DNA of 64,000 nucleotides from Fusobacterium ulcerans ATCC 49185. Lineage in GTDB: Bacteria > Fusobacteriota > Fusobacteriia > Fusobacteriales > Fusobacteriaceae. The notes beneath the pieces were generated by a model. It was not told the DNA's origin, did not search any database, and saw nothing but the letters and a program-made list of their open reading frames with translations. The position numbers and the translations under genes were made by a program. Below, piece by piece: positions 1 to 7,771 of this stretch (position 1 is the stretch's first letter; each line of letters begins with the position of its first letter). The DNA lies in NCBI RefSeq assembly GCF_900683735.1, contig NZ_LR215979.1, positions 2,666,001-2,730,000 on the forward strand, read 5' to 3'.

Positions 1-102
1 AGATATCTGGTTGCGACAGATATCTCTCTACTTGGTGTCAACATTGATGCTATATTTTATTGTGGTGACTTGAATTATATACTGAGCTATTCAAAAAAAT
101 GA
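1..102 (+). CDS. possible 3' end of an unidentified CDS (partial)
   Basis: Frame 1 is open from the window edge to a TGA and encodes 33 residues that would be the C-terminus of a gene starting outside the window. I do not recognise the protein. The first 25 bases also contain a perfect 9-bp inverted repeat (AGATATCTG / CAGATATCT), so part of the segment could be structured non-coding DNA instead. A hairpin with TATTCAAAAA / TTTTTGAATA arms follows directly, as expected at a gene end. Confidence 0.3.
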   Translation, partial: RYLVATDISLLGVNIDAIFYCGDLNYILSYSKK

Positions 103-121
103 ACAATACATTTTTGAATAA
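89..121. terminator. hairpin after the left-edge partial ORF
   Basis: Ten-base inverted repeat TATTCAAAAA / TTTTTGAATA. A clean U-tract is missing on the plus side, so its terminator function is uncertain. It separates the left-edge frame from the converging adenine deaminase gene. Confidence 0.35.
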
Positions 122-149
122 TATCAATTTTTTCACTAGTTCATTTCCT

Positions 150-1862
150 CTATACTATAAGGCTTACTACTTTTGATTCTGCTACATCAATAAGTCCTTT
201 ATCTGTTATCTTTAATGCAGGTGATACAGGAAGAGATAAAGTACATAAAGACATTATAGGATTATAGTGCTTATATCCAAGAGCTTTCATAGAACTCCTC
301 AATCTTTCTACTTCTTTTCCTAATTCCTCCACACTTTTTTCTGATAGTATTCCAGCTACTGGCAATTCTACCTCAGCAAGGATATTTTCATTTTCTACAA
401 CACATATTCCACCTTGAATTTCAATTATTCTATTGGCAGCTTTAACTATATCTTCAGAAGTTTTTCCTAGTACCATTAAATTATGGTGATCATGAGCATA
501 TGTTGTTGCTATTGCCCCCTTTTTTATAGAATCTCCTGTTACAAGTCCGAATCCTATATTTCCATTCTTTCCATGTCTTTCAAACACTGCTATTAAACAA
601 TATTCACTGCTTTCCCAATCTAAAAATCCATCTTTTACTGGAACTGCCCTAATAAGTTCTTTAGTTCTTGTACTTCCATCACTTACTTCTATCACTCTGC
701 ACATAACTTCTTTTTCAGCAGTTTGTACTGGTATTTTTATGTCTTCAGCTTTTATATTTTTTACATGTACACTTTTATAAAAATCCTCTGGAAATCTATA
801 TGTTGTAGGAATATATTTTTTCTCCTCTAAAGAATCATACACTTCTTTTCCATCAATAAAAGTATTTTTTATTTCAAATTTCTCTAAATCCTCTATAAAC
901 AAGAAATCTGCTTTTTTTCCAGGTGCTAACACACCTCTATCCAAAAGGCGCATTCTTCTGGCTGGAGTATATGTTGCTGAATATATAGCATCTTCTATTT
1001 TCAATCCTTCTTTGACAGCTTTTTTCATAACAATATTTAGGTGTCCTTCATTAAGAAAAGTATCAGCCATTACATCATCAGTTACAAAAGAGAAATGCTC
1101 ATAAAGATTATTCTCTTTTATATAGTCTATAAGCTCTTTTTCAATAGATTTTCCTTGTATTTCCACAAACATACCATTTTCAAATCTTTGTTTGAATTCT
1201 TCCATTGTATGCTCTGTATGATCTCCATTTATTCCAAGATATAGGAACTTTGAAAGTTCAAGATCAATAAGTTTTGGACAATGTCCTTCAATAGCATATG
1301 TTGGCTTTTCTTTTTTTACATATTCTATGAATTTACATATTTCTAAAGTATCATCTACTATAACTTTTCTGTAATTCATTACTTCTCCAACACAGATAAC
1401 ATTTGGATTTTCAGCAATTTTTTTCATTCCTTCACAATCAATGACTGCTCCTGTTGTTTCCAATTCTTCAGAAGTAGATGGAACACTGCTTGGTATTCCA
1501 TAAAATATACTTGTATCAATACTATCTTCTGCCTTTATCATAGCATATATACCTCTGCCCCCAAATACATTAGCTATCTCGTGAGGTTCTGCTACTATAG
1601 TAGTGACTCCATTTTTTGCAAGCTGATGGCAAAATGGTGCTGGAGTCATCATAGAACTCTCTATATGCATATGGATATCTATTAATCCTGGTATCATATA
1701 CTGATTTTTTCCATCTATTACTTTTTCAGCATCAAATTCTATCTCTTTTTTAGTATCTATATGAAGTATTTTTTTATCTAATATAGCTACATTAGCTTCT
1801 CTAAATTTTTTTAAATATGAATTGTAGATTTTTACATTTTTGATTAATAAATCTATTTTCAT
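150..1862 (-). CDS. ade: adenine deaminase
   Basis: Amidohydrolase-fold enzyme that converts adenine to hypoxanthine plus ammonia in purine salvage; cytoplasmic. The 570-aa length is normal for Ade. The metal-binding IDIHMHIESSMMTP segment lies near residue 62, followed by EPHEIANVFG near residue 93, GEVMNYR near residue 158 and EGHCPKL near residue 193, all typical of the family. The C-terminal domain carries the TYAHDHHN segment. The ATG is preceded by an AGGAG site. It lies 22 bases downstream of the purine permease on the same strand, so import and deamination are probably one transcript. Confidence 0.95.
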   Translation of the reverse strand: MKIDLLIKNVKIYNSYLKKFREANVAILDKKILHIDTKKEIEFDAEKVIDGKNQYMIPGLIDIHMHIESSMMTPAPFCHQLAKNGVTTIVAEPHEIANVFGGRGIYAMIKAEDSIDTSIFYGIPSSVPSTSEELETTGAVIDCEGMKKIAENPNVICVGEVMNYRKVIVDDTLEICKFIEYVKKEKPTYAIEGHCPKLIDLELSKFLYLGINGDHTEHTMEEFKQRFENGMFVEIQGKSIEKELIDYIKENNLYEHFSFVTDDVMADTFLNEGHLNIVMKKAVKEGLKIEDAIYSATYTPARRMRLLDRGVLAPGKKADFLFIEDLEKFEIKNTFIDGKEVYDSLEEKKYIPTTYRFPEDFYKSVHVKNIKAEDIKIPVQTAEKEVMCRVIEVSDGSTRTKELIRAVPVKDGFLDWESSEYCLIAVFERHGKNGNIGFGLVTGDSIKKGAIATTYAHDHHNLMVLGKTSEDIVKAANRIIEIQGGICVVENENILAEVELPVAGILSEKSVEELGKEVERLRSSMKALGYKHYNPIMSLCTLSLPVSPALKITDKGLIDVAESKVVSLIV

Positions 1863-1884
1863 TCTTTTCTCCTGTTTTTATTTT

Positions 1885-3192
1885 CTATATTGTCAATGTA
1901 TAGAAATAATAGCAAAGAATTGCTGCAAAAGGATACATAGCTGCTGGTACTTCTTTGCTTCTTCCACTTGCTAATTTTAATATTACATAAACTATTATTG
2001 CTGCAGATATACCATTTGCAACATTGAATGTAAATATAGTTAAAGCTACTGATAAAAATGCTGGTATACATTCTGTAGCATCATCATAATTTATATTTCT
2101 CATTCCACTAAGCATTTTTACTCCAATAAGCATCAATGTAGGAGCAGTTGCTGCTGCTGGTATCATTAAAGCCAATGGCGTTATAAGGAACATAAACAAA
2201 AATACTACTGATGTAGATATAGAAGTAAGTCCTGTTTTTCCTCCTGCTTCTACTCCGCTTGCTGATTCTAGATATGTAGTCATACAAGGCATACAGAAGA
2301 AACTTCCCAACACAGTAGAAATAGAATCCACATAGAAACATTTTTCTATTCCAGGGAGATTTCCGTTTTTATCAAGCAATCCTGCTTTTGCTCCTACTCC
2401 TATAACAGTTCCAAAAGTTGAGAAAAAGTCAGGTATGAAAAGGGCAAATAAGAATGGAATATATTTTATATTTAATGCTCCTATTATATCTATATTAAAT
2501 GCCATTTCTGAAATGCTTCCAGGAGCTGCAAAGATAGTAGTAGGTATTTTAGTAACCCCTAAAGGTATCCCTATTATTGTTGTAAGAATTATTGCAAGAA
2601 TAACTCCACCATTTATTTTTCTAATTTCAAACACTAAAAGTATAACAAGTCCCATAACTGCAAGAATTGCTGCTGGACTTGTAAGATCACCAAATCCAAG
2701 TACATTTTTCTTTGCATTTGCAACTATTATTCCAGCATTTTTAAATCCAAGTAAAGATATAAATAATCCTATACCTGCACTGATAGATATTTTTATACTC
2801 AATGGAATAAGTTTTACAATAATATCTCTCAGTCCTACAAATGAAATAATAACAAAAACTATTCCTTCCCAGAAAATAACCCCTGAAGCTACTGCTGGTG
2901 ACATTTCTTCTCCAACTATCATTGTTATAGCATATACTCCTACACTTCCAAGTCCTGGTCCAAGTACAAATGGTCTGTTAGTTGCAAGTCCCATTGCAGT
3001 AGATGTCACAGCACATAAAATGATAACCATAGTAAGAACTGCTGCCTTACTGAATCCTGCTGCTCCCATCATAGATGGTACAGTTGCCAGCACATATGCC
3101 ATTGTTGCAAAAGTAGTTATTCCAGCTAATATTTCAGTCTTTACATCTGTTCCATGCTCTTTCAGCTTAAATTGCTTCTCTAAAAAATCCAT
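1885..3192 (-). CDS. NCS2-family purine (adenine/guanine/hypoxanthine) permease
   Basis: Integral membrane nucleobase:cation symporter of the AzgA-like branch of NCS2, 435 aa with 12-14 hydrophobic segments. The N-terminus (EHGTDVKTEILAGITTFATM) and the NRPFVLGPGLG loop are family signatures, as is SASGVEAGGKTGLTS in the second half. As the promoter-proximal gene upstream of adenine deaminase it most likely imports adenine; the exact base cannot be read from sequence. The start codon has a GGGGG ribosome site. I looked for a purine riboswitch in the leader and did not see one. Confidence 0.92.
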   Translation of the reverse strand: MDFLEKQFKLKEHGTDVKTEILAGITTFATMAYVLATVPSMMGAAGFSKAAVLTMVIILCAVTSTAMGLATNRPFVLGPGLGSVGVYAITMIVGEEMSPAVASGVIFWEGIVFVIISFVGLRDIIVKLIPLSIKISISAGIGLFISLLGFKNAGIIVANAKKNVLGFGDLTSPAAILAVMGLVILLVFEIRKINGGVILAIILTTIIGIPLGVTKIPTTIFAAPGSISEMAFNIDIIGALNIKYIPFLFALFIPDFFSTFGTVIGVGAKAGLLDKNGNLPGIEKCFYVDSISTVLGSFFCMPCMTTYLESASGVEAGGKTGLTSISTSVVFLFMFLITPLALMIPAAATAPTLMLIGVKMLSGMRNINYDDATECIPAFLSVALTIFTFNVANGISAAIIVYVILKLASGRSKEVPAAMYPFAAILCYYFYTLTI

Positions 3193-3233
3193 TCTAAAAG
3201 TTTCCCCCTTAAAAATTATAAATTAATAGAAGT

Positions 3234-3261
3234 AGTATAACATAAATTCAGGTTTTTTCAA
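3234..3261 (-). promoter_or_regulatory. sigma-70 promoter of the purine permease/ade operon
   Basis: On the minus strand, TTGAAA and TATACT are separated by 16 bases and lie about 42-70 bases before the permease start. The rest of the gap up to the pilus promoter shows no gene. Confidence 0.55.
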
Positions 3262-3342
3262 ACTATTTTATATATGAACTCTATATTATCCATATGCCAA
3301 TTTTATAGAACTTTTTTATTCGCTTTTCCCTTTCAAAAAATA

Positions 3343-3371
3343 TTGACTTTTTTAATGAAGTATAGTATTCT
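3343..3371 (+). promoter_or_regulatory. sigma-70 promoter of pilus operon 1
   Basis: TTGACT-N17-TATTCT, with the -10 box about 47 bases before the first GEMM-I aptamer. It matches the placement of the three consensus promoters of the downstream cassettes. Confidence 0.7.
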
Positions 3372-3417
3372 CTAATTAGAAACACCTGCTCAGAAAAACG
3401 ATTCAAAGAGTTTTTAT

Positions 3418-3480
3418 AGCAAAATAATGGAAACATTATGACGCAAAGCTATAGGGCCTATTAAAATGGCAGCCAGTTGC
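3418..3480 (+). ncRNA. c-di-GMP-I riboswitch (GEMM-I), copy 1
   Basis: The conserved GEMM-I core is present: a stem capped by a GAAA tetraloop (ATAATG / CATTAT), then GACGCAAAGC, GGGCCT and GGCAGCCAG, closed by P1 (GCAA at 3419-3422 with TTGC at 3477-3480). The stem sequence differs from copies 3 and 4 by paired changes that keep base pairing. The nucleotide before CAAA is G, which I take to correspond to the ligand-contacting G20 of c-di-GMP-selective members; this alignment should be checked. Controls the operon of subunit, phosphodiesterase, tip protein, usher and chaperone. Confidence 0.93.
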
Positions 3481-3531
3481 AATTCTAAAAAATACAGAAG
3501 CTCTCTGTCTTTTTGTGATTGCACTTTTTTT
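3478..3531 (+). terminator. riboswitch-coupled intrinsic terminator, copy 1
   Basis: TGCAAT and ATTGCA form the base of a hairpin with inner AAAAA/TTTTT and ACAGA/TCTGT pairs, followed by a run of seven T. The TGC of the 5' arm is also the 3' strand of aptamer P1, so aptamer closure and full terminator formation compete; ligand should favour read-through. Confidence 0.85.
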
Positions 3532-3577
3532 ATCTAGATTAAAAATTAAGTTATTTAGAAATTTTGGAGGAAAATTT

Positions 3578-4084
3578 ATGAAAAAAATATTAATTCTTTT
3601 AGGAATATTCATTTCCTCAGTTATTCTCTTTGGAAGTGATAATGAGGCTGCAGTAACTGTTACTGCTGAATTTTTAGCACCTTTAAAAATTGAAGTAGTA
3701 CAAAATGCTGATTTTGGAACTGTTATAGCTCAAGACAATAATACAGTAAAAACAAAAACTGATGGTAAATTAGAAGTTACTGGTAATGGATATGTTACAT
3801 TAAAATGGGCTGATTCAAGTATTGGAACCCCAACTCAGGTTGATTCTTCTCCCCTTAAAGTTATCCTTAGAAATGAAAAAAATTCCAGCAATGAGCTTAT
3901 AGCCTATTTCAAAGTTGGAACTCAACCTAGTGTAAAGAATGATGCAAACTTCATTTTAAAAGAAGGAATTCCTTACACTCTTTTTGTTCCAGGAGAACTT
4001 AGTGTTACATCAAAGACTGCTTCTGGAATTTACAAAGGTTCGATCACTTTCAGAGTTGAATATACTGATGACCCTATGATATAA
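3578..4084 (+). CDS. secreted pilin-like subunit A (DUF4402-like)
   Basis: A 168-aa exported beta-rich protein. I start it at the ATG after GGAGG at 3566-3570; an upstream GTG in frame lies inside the riboswitch terminator. The signal peptide is MKKILILLGIFISSVILFGS. The mature part begins with an alternating hydrophobic strand (EAAVTVTAEFLAPLKIEV), has an N(A)DFG motif, and ends in SGIYKGSITFRVEYTD, the GxYxG...VxY terminal strand shared with the other subunits here. This architecture resembles chaperone-usher subunits and DUF4402 proteins. The role as fibre subunit is inferred from the neighbouring usher and chaperones. First gene of the c-di-GMP-switched operon. Confidence 0.75.
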   Translation: MKKILILLGIFISSVILFGSDNEAAVTVTAEFLAPLKIEVVQNADFGTVIAQDNNTVKTKTDGKLEVTGNGYVTLKWADSSIGTPTQVDSSPLKVILRNEKNSSNELIAYFKVGTQPSVKNDANFILKEGIPYTLFVPGELSVTSKTASGIYKGSITFRVEYTDDPMI

Positions 4085-4187
4085 GCAATACACCTTAAAA
4101 TCATAATTCCAAATTTTTAGTTATAACTTCACTTCACAATATCTTTATAAATAAAAAAATAAAAATAATATAAAAATGGTGGTGCTA

Positions 4188-6302
4188 ATGAAAAAACTAA
4201 TTACAATCTTCTTTATACTTTTTAGTTCTTTTGTCTTTGCAAAAGATTCTTTAACTATAAAGATACCTCTCAACCTTACAGATATGTATCTGTATAAAAA
4301 TTTAGAAACTGGAAAGTATGAAGGTGTTTATGCTGAAGTATTTGAAAAAATTAACACTGAAAAATTAAATTCTAAATATAATTTGGATTATAAATTAGAA
4401 AGTGAAAATCCTGAAGTAATGATAAGGGTTGTTGATTCTTATCAAGATGAACACTATGATTATATTCCTACATCTATTACATACAGGGTAGCTGTTCTAG
4501 TAAAAAACAACAGTAGTATTAGAAAAGTAAGTGATTTAAATGGATTAAAAATTGCTTATATTCCTAATTCTCGTGGTTTGGCAGAATTTGAAGAAAGGTT
4601 TTCAAATATAGTATTTGAAAAAGTTAGTGCTCCAAATGAAGATAAAGGACTGGAATATCTGGAAACTGGAGAAGCTGATGCTTTTATTGCTGTAGATTGG
4701 GCTGAAAGCAACTCTGTTGAAAGTCATATCAGAGTGATAGAATCTCTTCAATATAGAGAACAAATAGCTGTAAGAGAAGATAAAACTGAAATATATAATG
4801 CCATAAAAACTTACATAACTTCCCTACCTTCTTCTAACTTTACAGATATTATAAAAAGAAATAGAATAGATTATTATACTTATCTTTTAAAAGATACTCC
4901 TAATCAAGATATCATAAAAAATAAATTCAAAGAAATAAAGGTACAGCTCCCTAATTCAAAATATATTCTTCCGCTTTTTTATGAAAAAGATGGAAGATAC
5001 AAAGGACTTCTTCCTGAAATATTAAATGACTTGCAAACTATTATTGGAGTTCCTTTTAAAATAACTAAAGATAATGGAGATATAAATGCTTACATTATAA
5101 AAAATCAGAAAAAAACGGAAAAGTATATATTCAGTACTCCATATTATTCAAGTGATATAGGTATAGCAAATAAAAAACTTGATTCATATAGAGCTAGTAT
5201 AAGTGATTTAGACAATAAAAAAGTTCTTGTAGTTGAAAATAGTTATTTTTCTGAATATCTTCCTCAAGTAACTAAAGATATTACTATAATTCCTGTTAAG
5301 TCTGTTCAAGAAGGTCTTAAAAAATTAGCTGCAGGACATGGAGATTACTTTGTAGGATTTTCAAGTGTTATCAGAGGAGCTATAACTAATGAATTCCTTG
5401 ATGATGAGGTTAAAATAGCTGGAACTATAAATGAAAATATGGCTATCAGTCTTGGTGTAAAGAAAAACGAAGAAGAATTAAGTCAACTTGTCAATACAAT
5501 AATGAGAAGTTTCGCAGTTGATAAAACTCTCTCTGACCCTGAAGCTAATAAAAATATTCTTGTAGAAAAGAATTATAAACTTATGATGAAAGTAGCTGTT
5601 CCAACTGTAATTTTTATTATTATATTGATAATAGTTCTTATAAAATCTGAGAAAAATAGAAAAAAAGCTGAAGTCTTAGGTAATGCTTTAGTAGAAACAT
5701 TGGAAATGATAAATCAATTAGACCAGGAAGAAGCTGGAGATCATGCAAAAAGGTTATCTATGTATTCTGAATTACTTGCTGAAAAATCAGGTTTAGACAA
5801 AAAAATAGTATCTGAAATTAGAAAATTTGCTATTCTACATGATTTAGGTAAAGTTATTGTTCCTAATGAAATTTTAAATAAACCTGGAAAATTAACTGCT
5901 GAAGAGTTTAATAAAGTAAAAGAACATGCAATTGTAGGACATAGACTTGCTGAAAAATTAGGATTAGGAAGCGTTGCTGAAAATCTTGTTAAATTCCACC
6001 ATGAAAAATGGAATGGTTTAGGATATCCATTAGGATTAAAAGGAACTGAAATTCCAATCGAAGGAAGAATTGTAGCTTTAGCAGATACTTATGATACATT
6101 AAGACAAGATAAGGCATACAGACCTGGATTTTCACACGAAAAAGCTGTACAGATTATAACTGAGGAAAGTAATATTAGCTTTGATCCTGAATTGGTTAAT
6201 CTTTTCCTAAAAAATAGTGAATTGTTTAAAAAAATCTATGAAGAAAATACAAAATCTATATATCTTGCTGATGAAATCTACTCAGCTATAAAAAATAAAT
6301 AA
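4188..6302 (+). CDS. membrane HD-GYP c-di-GMP phosphodiesterase with two periplasmic SBP_bac_3 sensor domains
   Basis: Predicted sensor enzyme that hydrolyses c-di-GMP. A signal/anchor (MKKLITIFFILFSSFVFA) is followed by two tandem periplasmic solute-binding (SBP_bac_3) domains at about 18-235 and 240-465. A transmembrane helix lies at about 469-488, then a short linker and the HD-GYP domain. Catalytic signatures are intact: LHDLGK with H551/D552, HHEKWNGLGYP at 604-614 (Asn replaces the usual Asp of HHExxDGxGYP) and VALADTYD. I chose the ATG behind GGTGGTG rather than one 12 bases upstream. About 104 bases separate it from subunit A, with no terminator seen. Its ligand is unknown. Being inside a c-di-GMP-activated operon suggests negative feedback (inference). 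Confidence 0.9.
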   Translation: MKKLITIFFILFSSFVFAKDSLTIKIPLNLTDMYLYKNLETGKYEGVYAEVFEKINTEKLNSKYNLDYKLESENPEVMIRVVDSYQDEHYDYIPTSITYRVAVLVKNNSSIRKVSDLNGLKIAYIPNSRGLAEFEERFSNIVFEKVSAPNEDKGLEYLETGEADAFIAVDWAESNSVESHIRVIESLQYREQIAVREDKTEIYNAIKTYITSLPSSNFTDIIKRNRIDYYTYLLKDTPNQDIIKNKFKEIKVQLPNSKYILPLFYEKDGRYKGLLPEILNDLQTIIGVPFKITKDNGDINAYIIKNQKKTEKYIFSTPYYSSDIGIANKKLDSYRASISDLDNKKVLVVENSYFSEYLPQVTKDITIIPVKSVQEGLKKLAAGHGDYFVGFSSVIRGAITNEFLDDEVKIAGTINENMAISLGVKKNEEELSQLVNTIMRSFAVDKTLSDPEANKNILVEKNYKLMMKVAVPTVIFIIILIIVLIKSEKNRKKAEVLGNALVETLEMINQLDQEEAGDHAKRLSMYSELLAEKSGLDKKIVSEIRKFAILHDLGKVIVPNEILNKPGKLTAEEFNKVKEHAIVGHRLAEKLGLGSVAENLVKFHHEKWNGLGYPLGLKGTEIPIEGRIVALADTYDTLRQDKAYRPGFSHEKAVQIITEESNISFDPELVNLFLKNSELFKKIYEENTKSIYLADEIYSAIKNK

Positions 6303-6322
6303 ATACTGCAGAGGTGAATTTT

Positions 6323-7753
6323 TTGAGAAAATATTTATTATTATTGATATTTAATTTTTCTTTGATCTTTAGCTTTAGCAGTACTACTAACGACGTAGAA
6401 AATATTTTTGCTGATGAATTTGGATATCAAAATGAAAAAACTAGTGAGATTCCTGAAACTTTGAATATTCTGCAGGGAATGAGAGTTTCAACCATTGATC
6501 CTGCCATGATAAAAGATAATTATTCTAAAAGGACTATTCCATTGATGTATGATACTCTTTTTACTTTTAATAAGAATGGAGATATAAAACCTTGCCTTGT
6601 TAAAAATTATAAATGGCTGAATGACAGAGAACTCTCTATAGAATTAAAAACTGATATAAAATTTCATGACAAAAGTATTCTTACTGCCAAAGATGTTAAA
6701 GATTCATTAGAATATCTGAAAAAAAATGGAACATTGAAAACTTTTTATTCTGAAATAACAGACATAAAAGTTTTAAACACAAAAGAACTAATAATAAAAA
6801 TTGCTGAAAAAGACAGTCTTTTTTTAACTGCATTGACTTATGAAATTAGTTCTATAGCTAAAAGAAATGAAAAAGGAATAATTGGTACTGGTCCTTTTTC
6901 TATTAAAAGTTTTAATGGAAAAACTTTAAAGTTGGAAAGATTTCCCAATTATTTCAATGGAATTTCCAGTATAAAAAAAGTAAATATTGGAGAAGAAGTT
7001 AATGAAAGTCAAAGACTTATAGCTTTGTTTAATGACAAAGCTAATATTGCTTTAGATGTAACAGAAAAATCTCTAAATAATGCAAAAGAATATGGAATAA
7101 TTGATGATGATGTTGCTGTTGAAAAAAGTGAAGAAACAGAAAGTACTGTTCTTATGTTTGGGAATCAAAAAAATTACTCTATTGAAAGTAGAAAGGCTAT
7201 AGAAAGTGCTGTTCAAAGAACAGCTGACTCTTTTTTTCCTAGTACAATGTTTACTCCCAGACTTTCTAAAGTAAATATTGATTACAACACTTCAAAAGCT
7301 AAAGAAAATATAAATAAAGCAGGATTAAAAAATAAAGAAGTTAATATTATGGTTCTTAATACAAATAATAGTATGGAACAGGCTGAGAAAATAAAAGCCT
7401 CTCTTGAAAAGGCTGGAATGAAAGTAAACCTTCTGCCTCATCAAATAGATTCATACTATATTAAATTTCAGAACAAAGACTTTGATCTTGCTATTTTCAA
7501 TGTTGCATTTAATAGCAATTATACTGTATTTAATCTAGGTAAAGTTCTTCTTTATGATATTGGAGATATGGAAATGTACAATGCTTTACAACCATTTCTC
7601 AAAATAATAAAAGAAGAAAAAGATAAAGAAAAAAGAGATCAAGTATTTGATAAAATAGTTCAACTTATTTATAAAGATCTTCCATATATTCCAATTTCTC
7701 ATGGCAAGACTCTCATAGTAGGAGCTGAAAAATATAAATATATAAAAAGATAA
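6323..7753 (+). CDS. orphan periplasmic solute-binding protein (SBP_bac_5, oligopeptide/nickel type)
   Basis: A 476-aa family-5 extracellular solute-binding protein: N-terminal hydrophobic signal (RKYLLLLIFNFSLIFSF), the STIDPAMIKDNYS opening, then GTGPFSIKSFNGKTLKLERF, a classic SBP_bac_5 stretch. The TTG start fits the AGAGGTG site 6 bases upstream; a GTG nine bases earlier is part of that site. No lipobox is visible and no ABC permease or ATPase gene is nearby, so ordinary uptake is doubtful. It follows the SBP-domain phosphodiesterase by 20 bases and precedes the tip-like protein, so a role as periplasmic co-receptor or ligand scavenger is possible (inference). Confidence 0.8.
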   Translation: MRKYLLLLIFNFSLIFSFSSTTNDVENIFADEFGYQNEKTSEIPETLNILQGMRVSTIDPAMIKDNYSKRTIPLMYDTLFTFNKNGDIKPCLVKNYKWLNDRELSIELKTDIKFHDKSILTAKDVKDSLEYLKKNGTLKTFYSEITDIKVLNTKELIIKIAEKDSLFLTALTYEISSIAKRNEKGIIGTGPFSIKSFNGKTLKLERFPNYFNGISSIKKVNIGEEVNESQRLIALFNDKANIALDVTEKSLNNAKEYGIIDDDVAVEKSEETESTVLMFGNQKNYSIESRKAIESAVQRTADSFFPSTMFTPRLSKVNIDYNTSKAKENINKAGLKNKEVNIMVLNTNNSMEQAEKIKASLEKAGMKVNLLPHQIDSYYIKFQNKDFDLAIFNVAFNSNYTVFNLGKVLLYDIGDMEMYNALQPFLKIIKEEKDKEKRDQVFDKIVQLIYKDLPYIPISHGKTLIVGAEKYKYIKR

Positions 7754-7771
7754 GGGGAGGGGATTAAAATA
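7754..7771 (+). promoter_or_regulatory. strong ribosome site pointing to a non-ATG start
   Basis: GGGGAGGGG at 7754-7762 directly follows the previous stop. The first in-frame ATG lies 39 bases further on, too far for this site. An in-frame ATA at 7769 (6 bases away) or ATT at 7763 would use it. Confidence 0.5.

Noticed and set aside
2435-3226. 263-codon plus-strand open frame opposite the purine permease
   Set aside because: It is the antisense shadow of a clear NCS2 transporter; no ribosome site and a composition set by reversed hydrophobic codons.
3193-3342. Possible purine riboswitch before the adenine permease
   Set aside because: The leader shows none of the conserved loop sequences of purine aptamers, only a promoter and a ribosome site.
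3515-3577. N-terminal extension of subunit A beginning at a GTG
   Set aside because: It starts inside the riboswitch terminator and lacks a ribosome site, whereas the internal ATG has GGAGG and begins a perfect signal peptide. The same applies to upstream extensions of subunits B and D.
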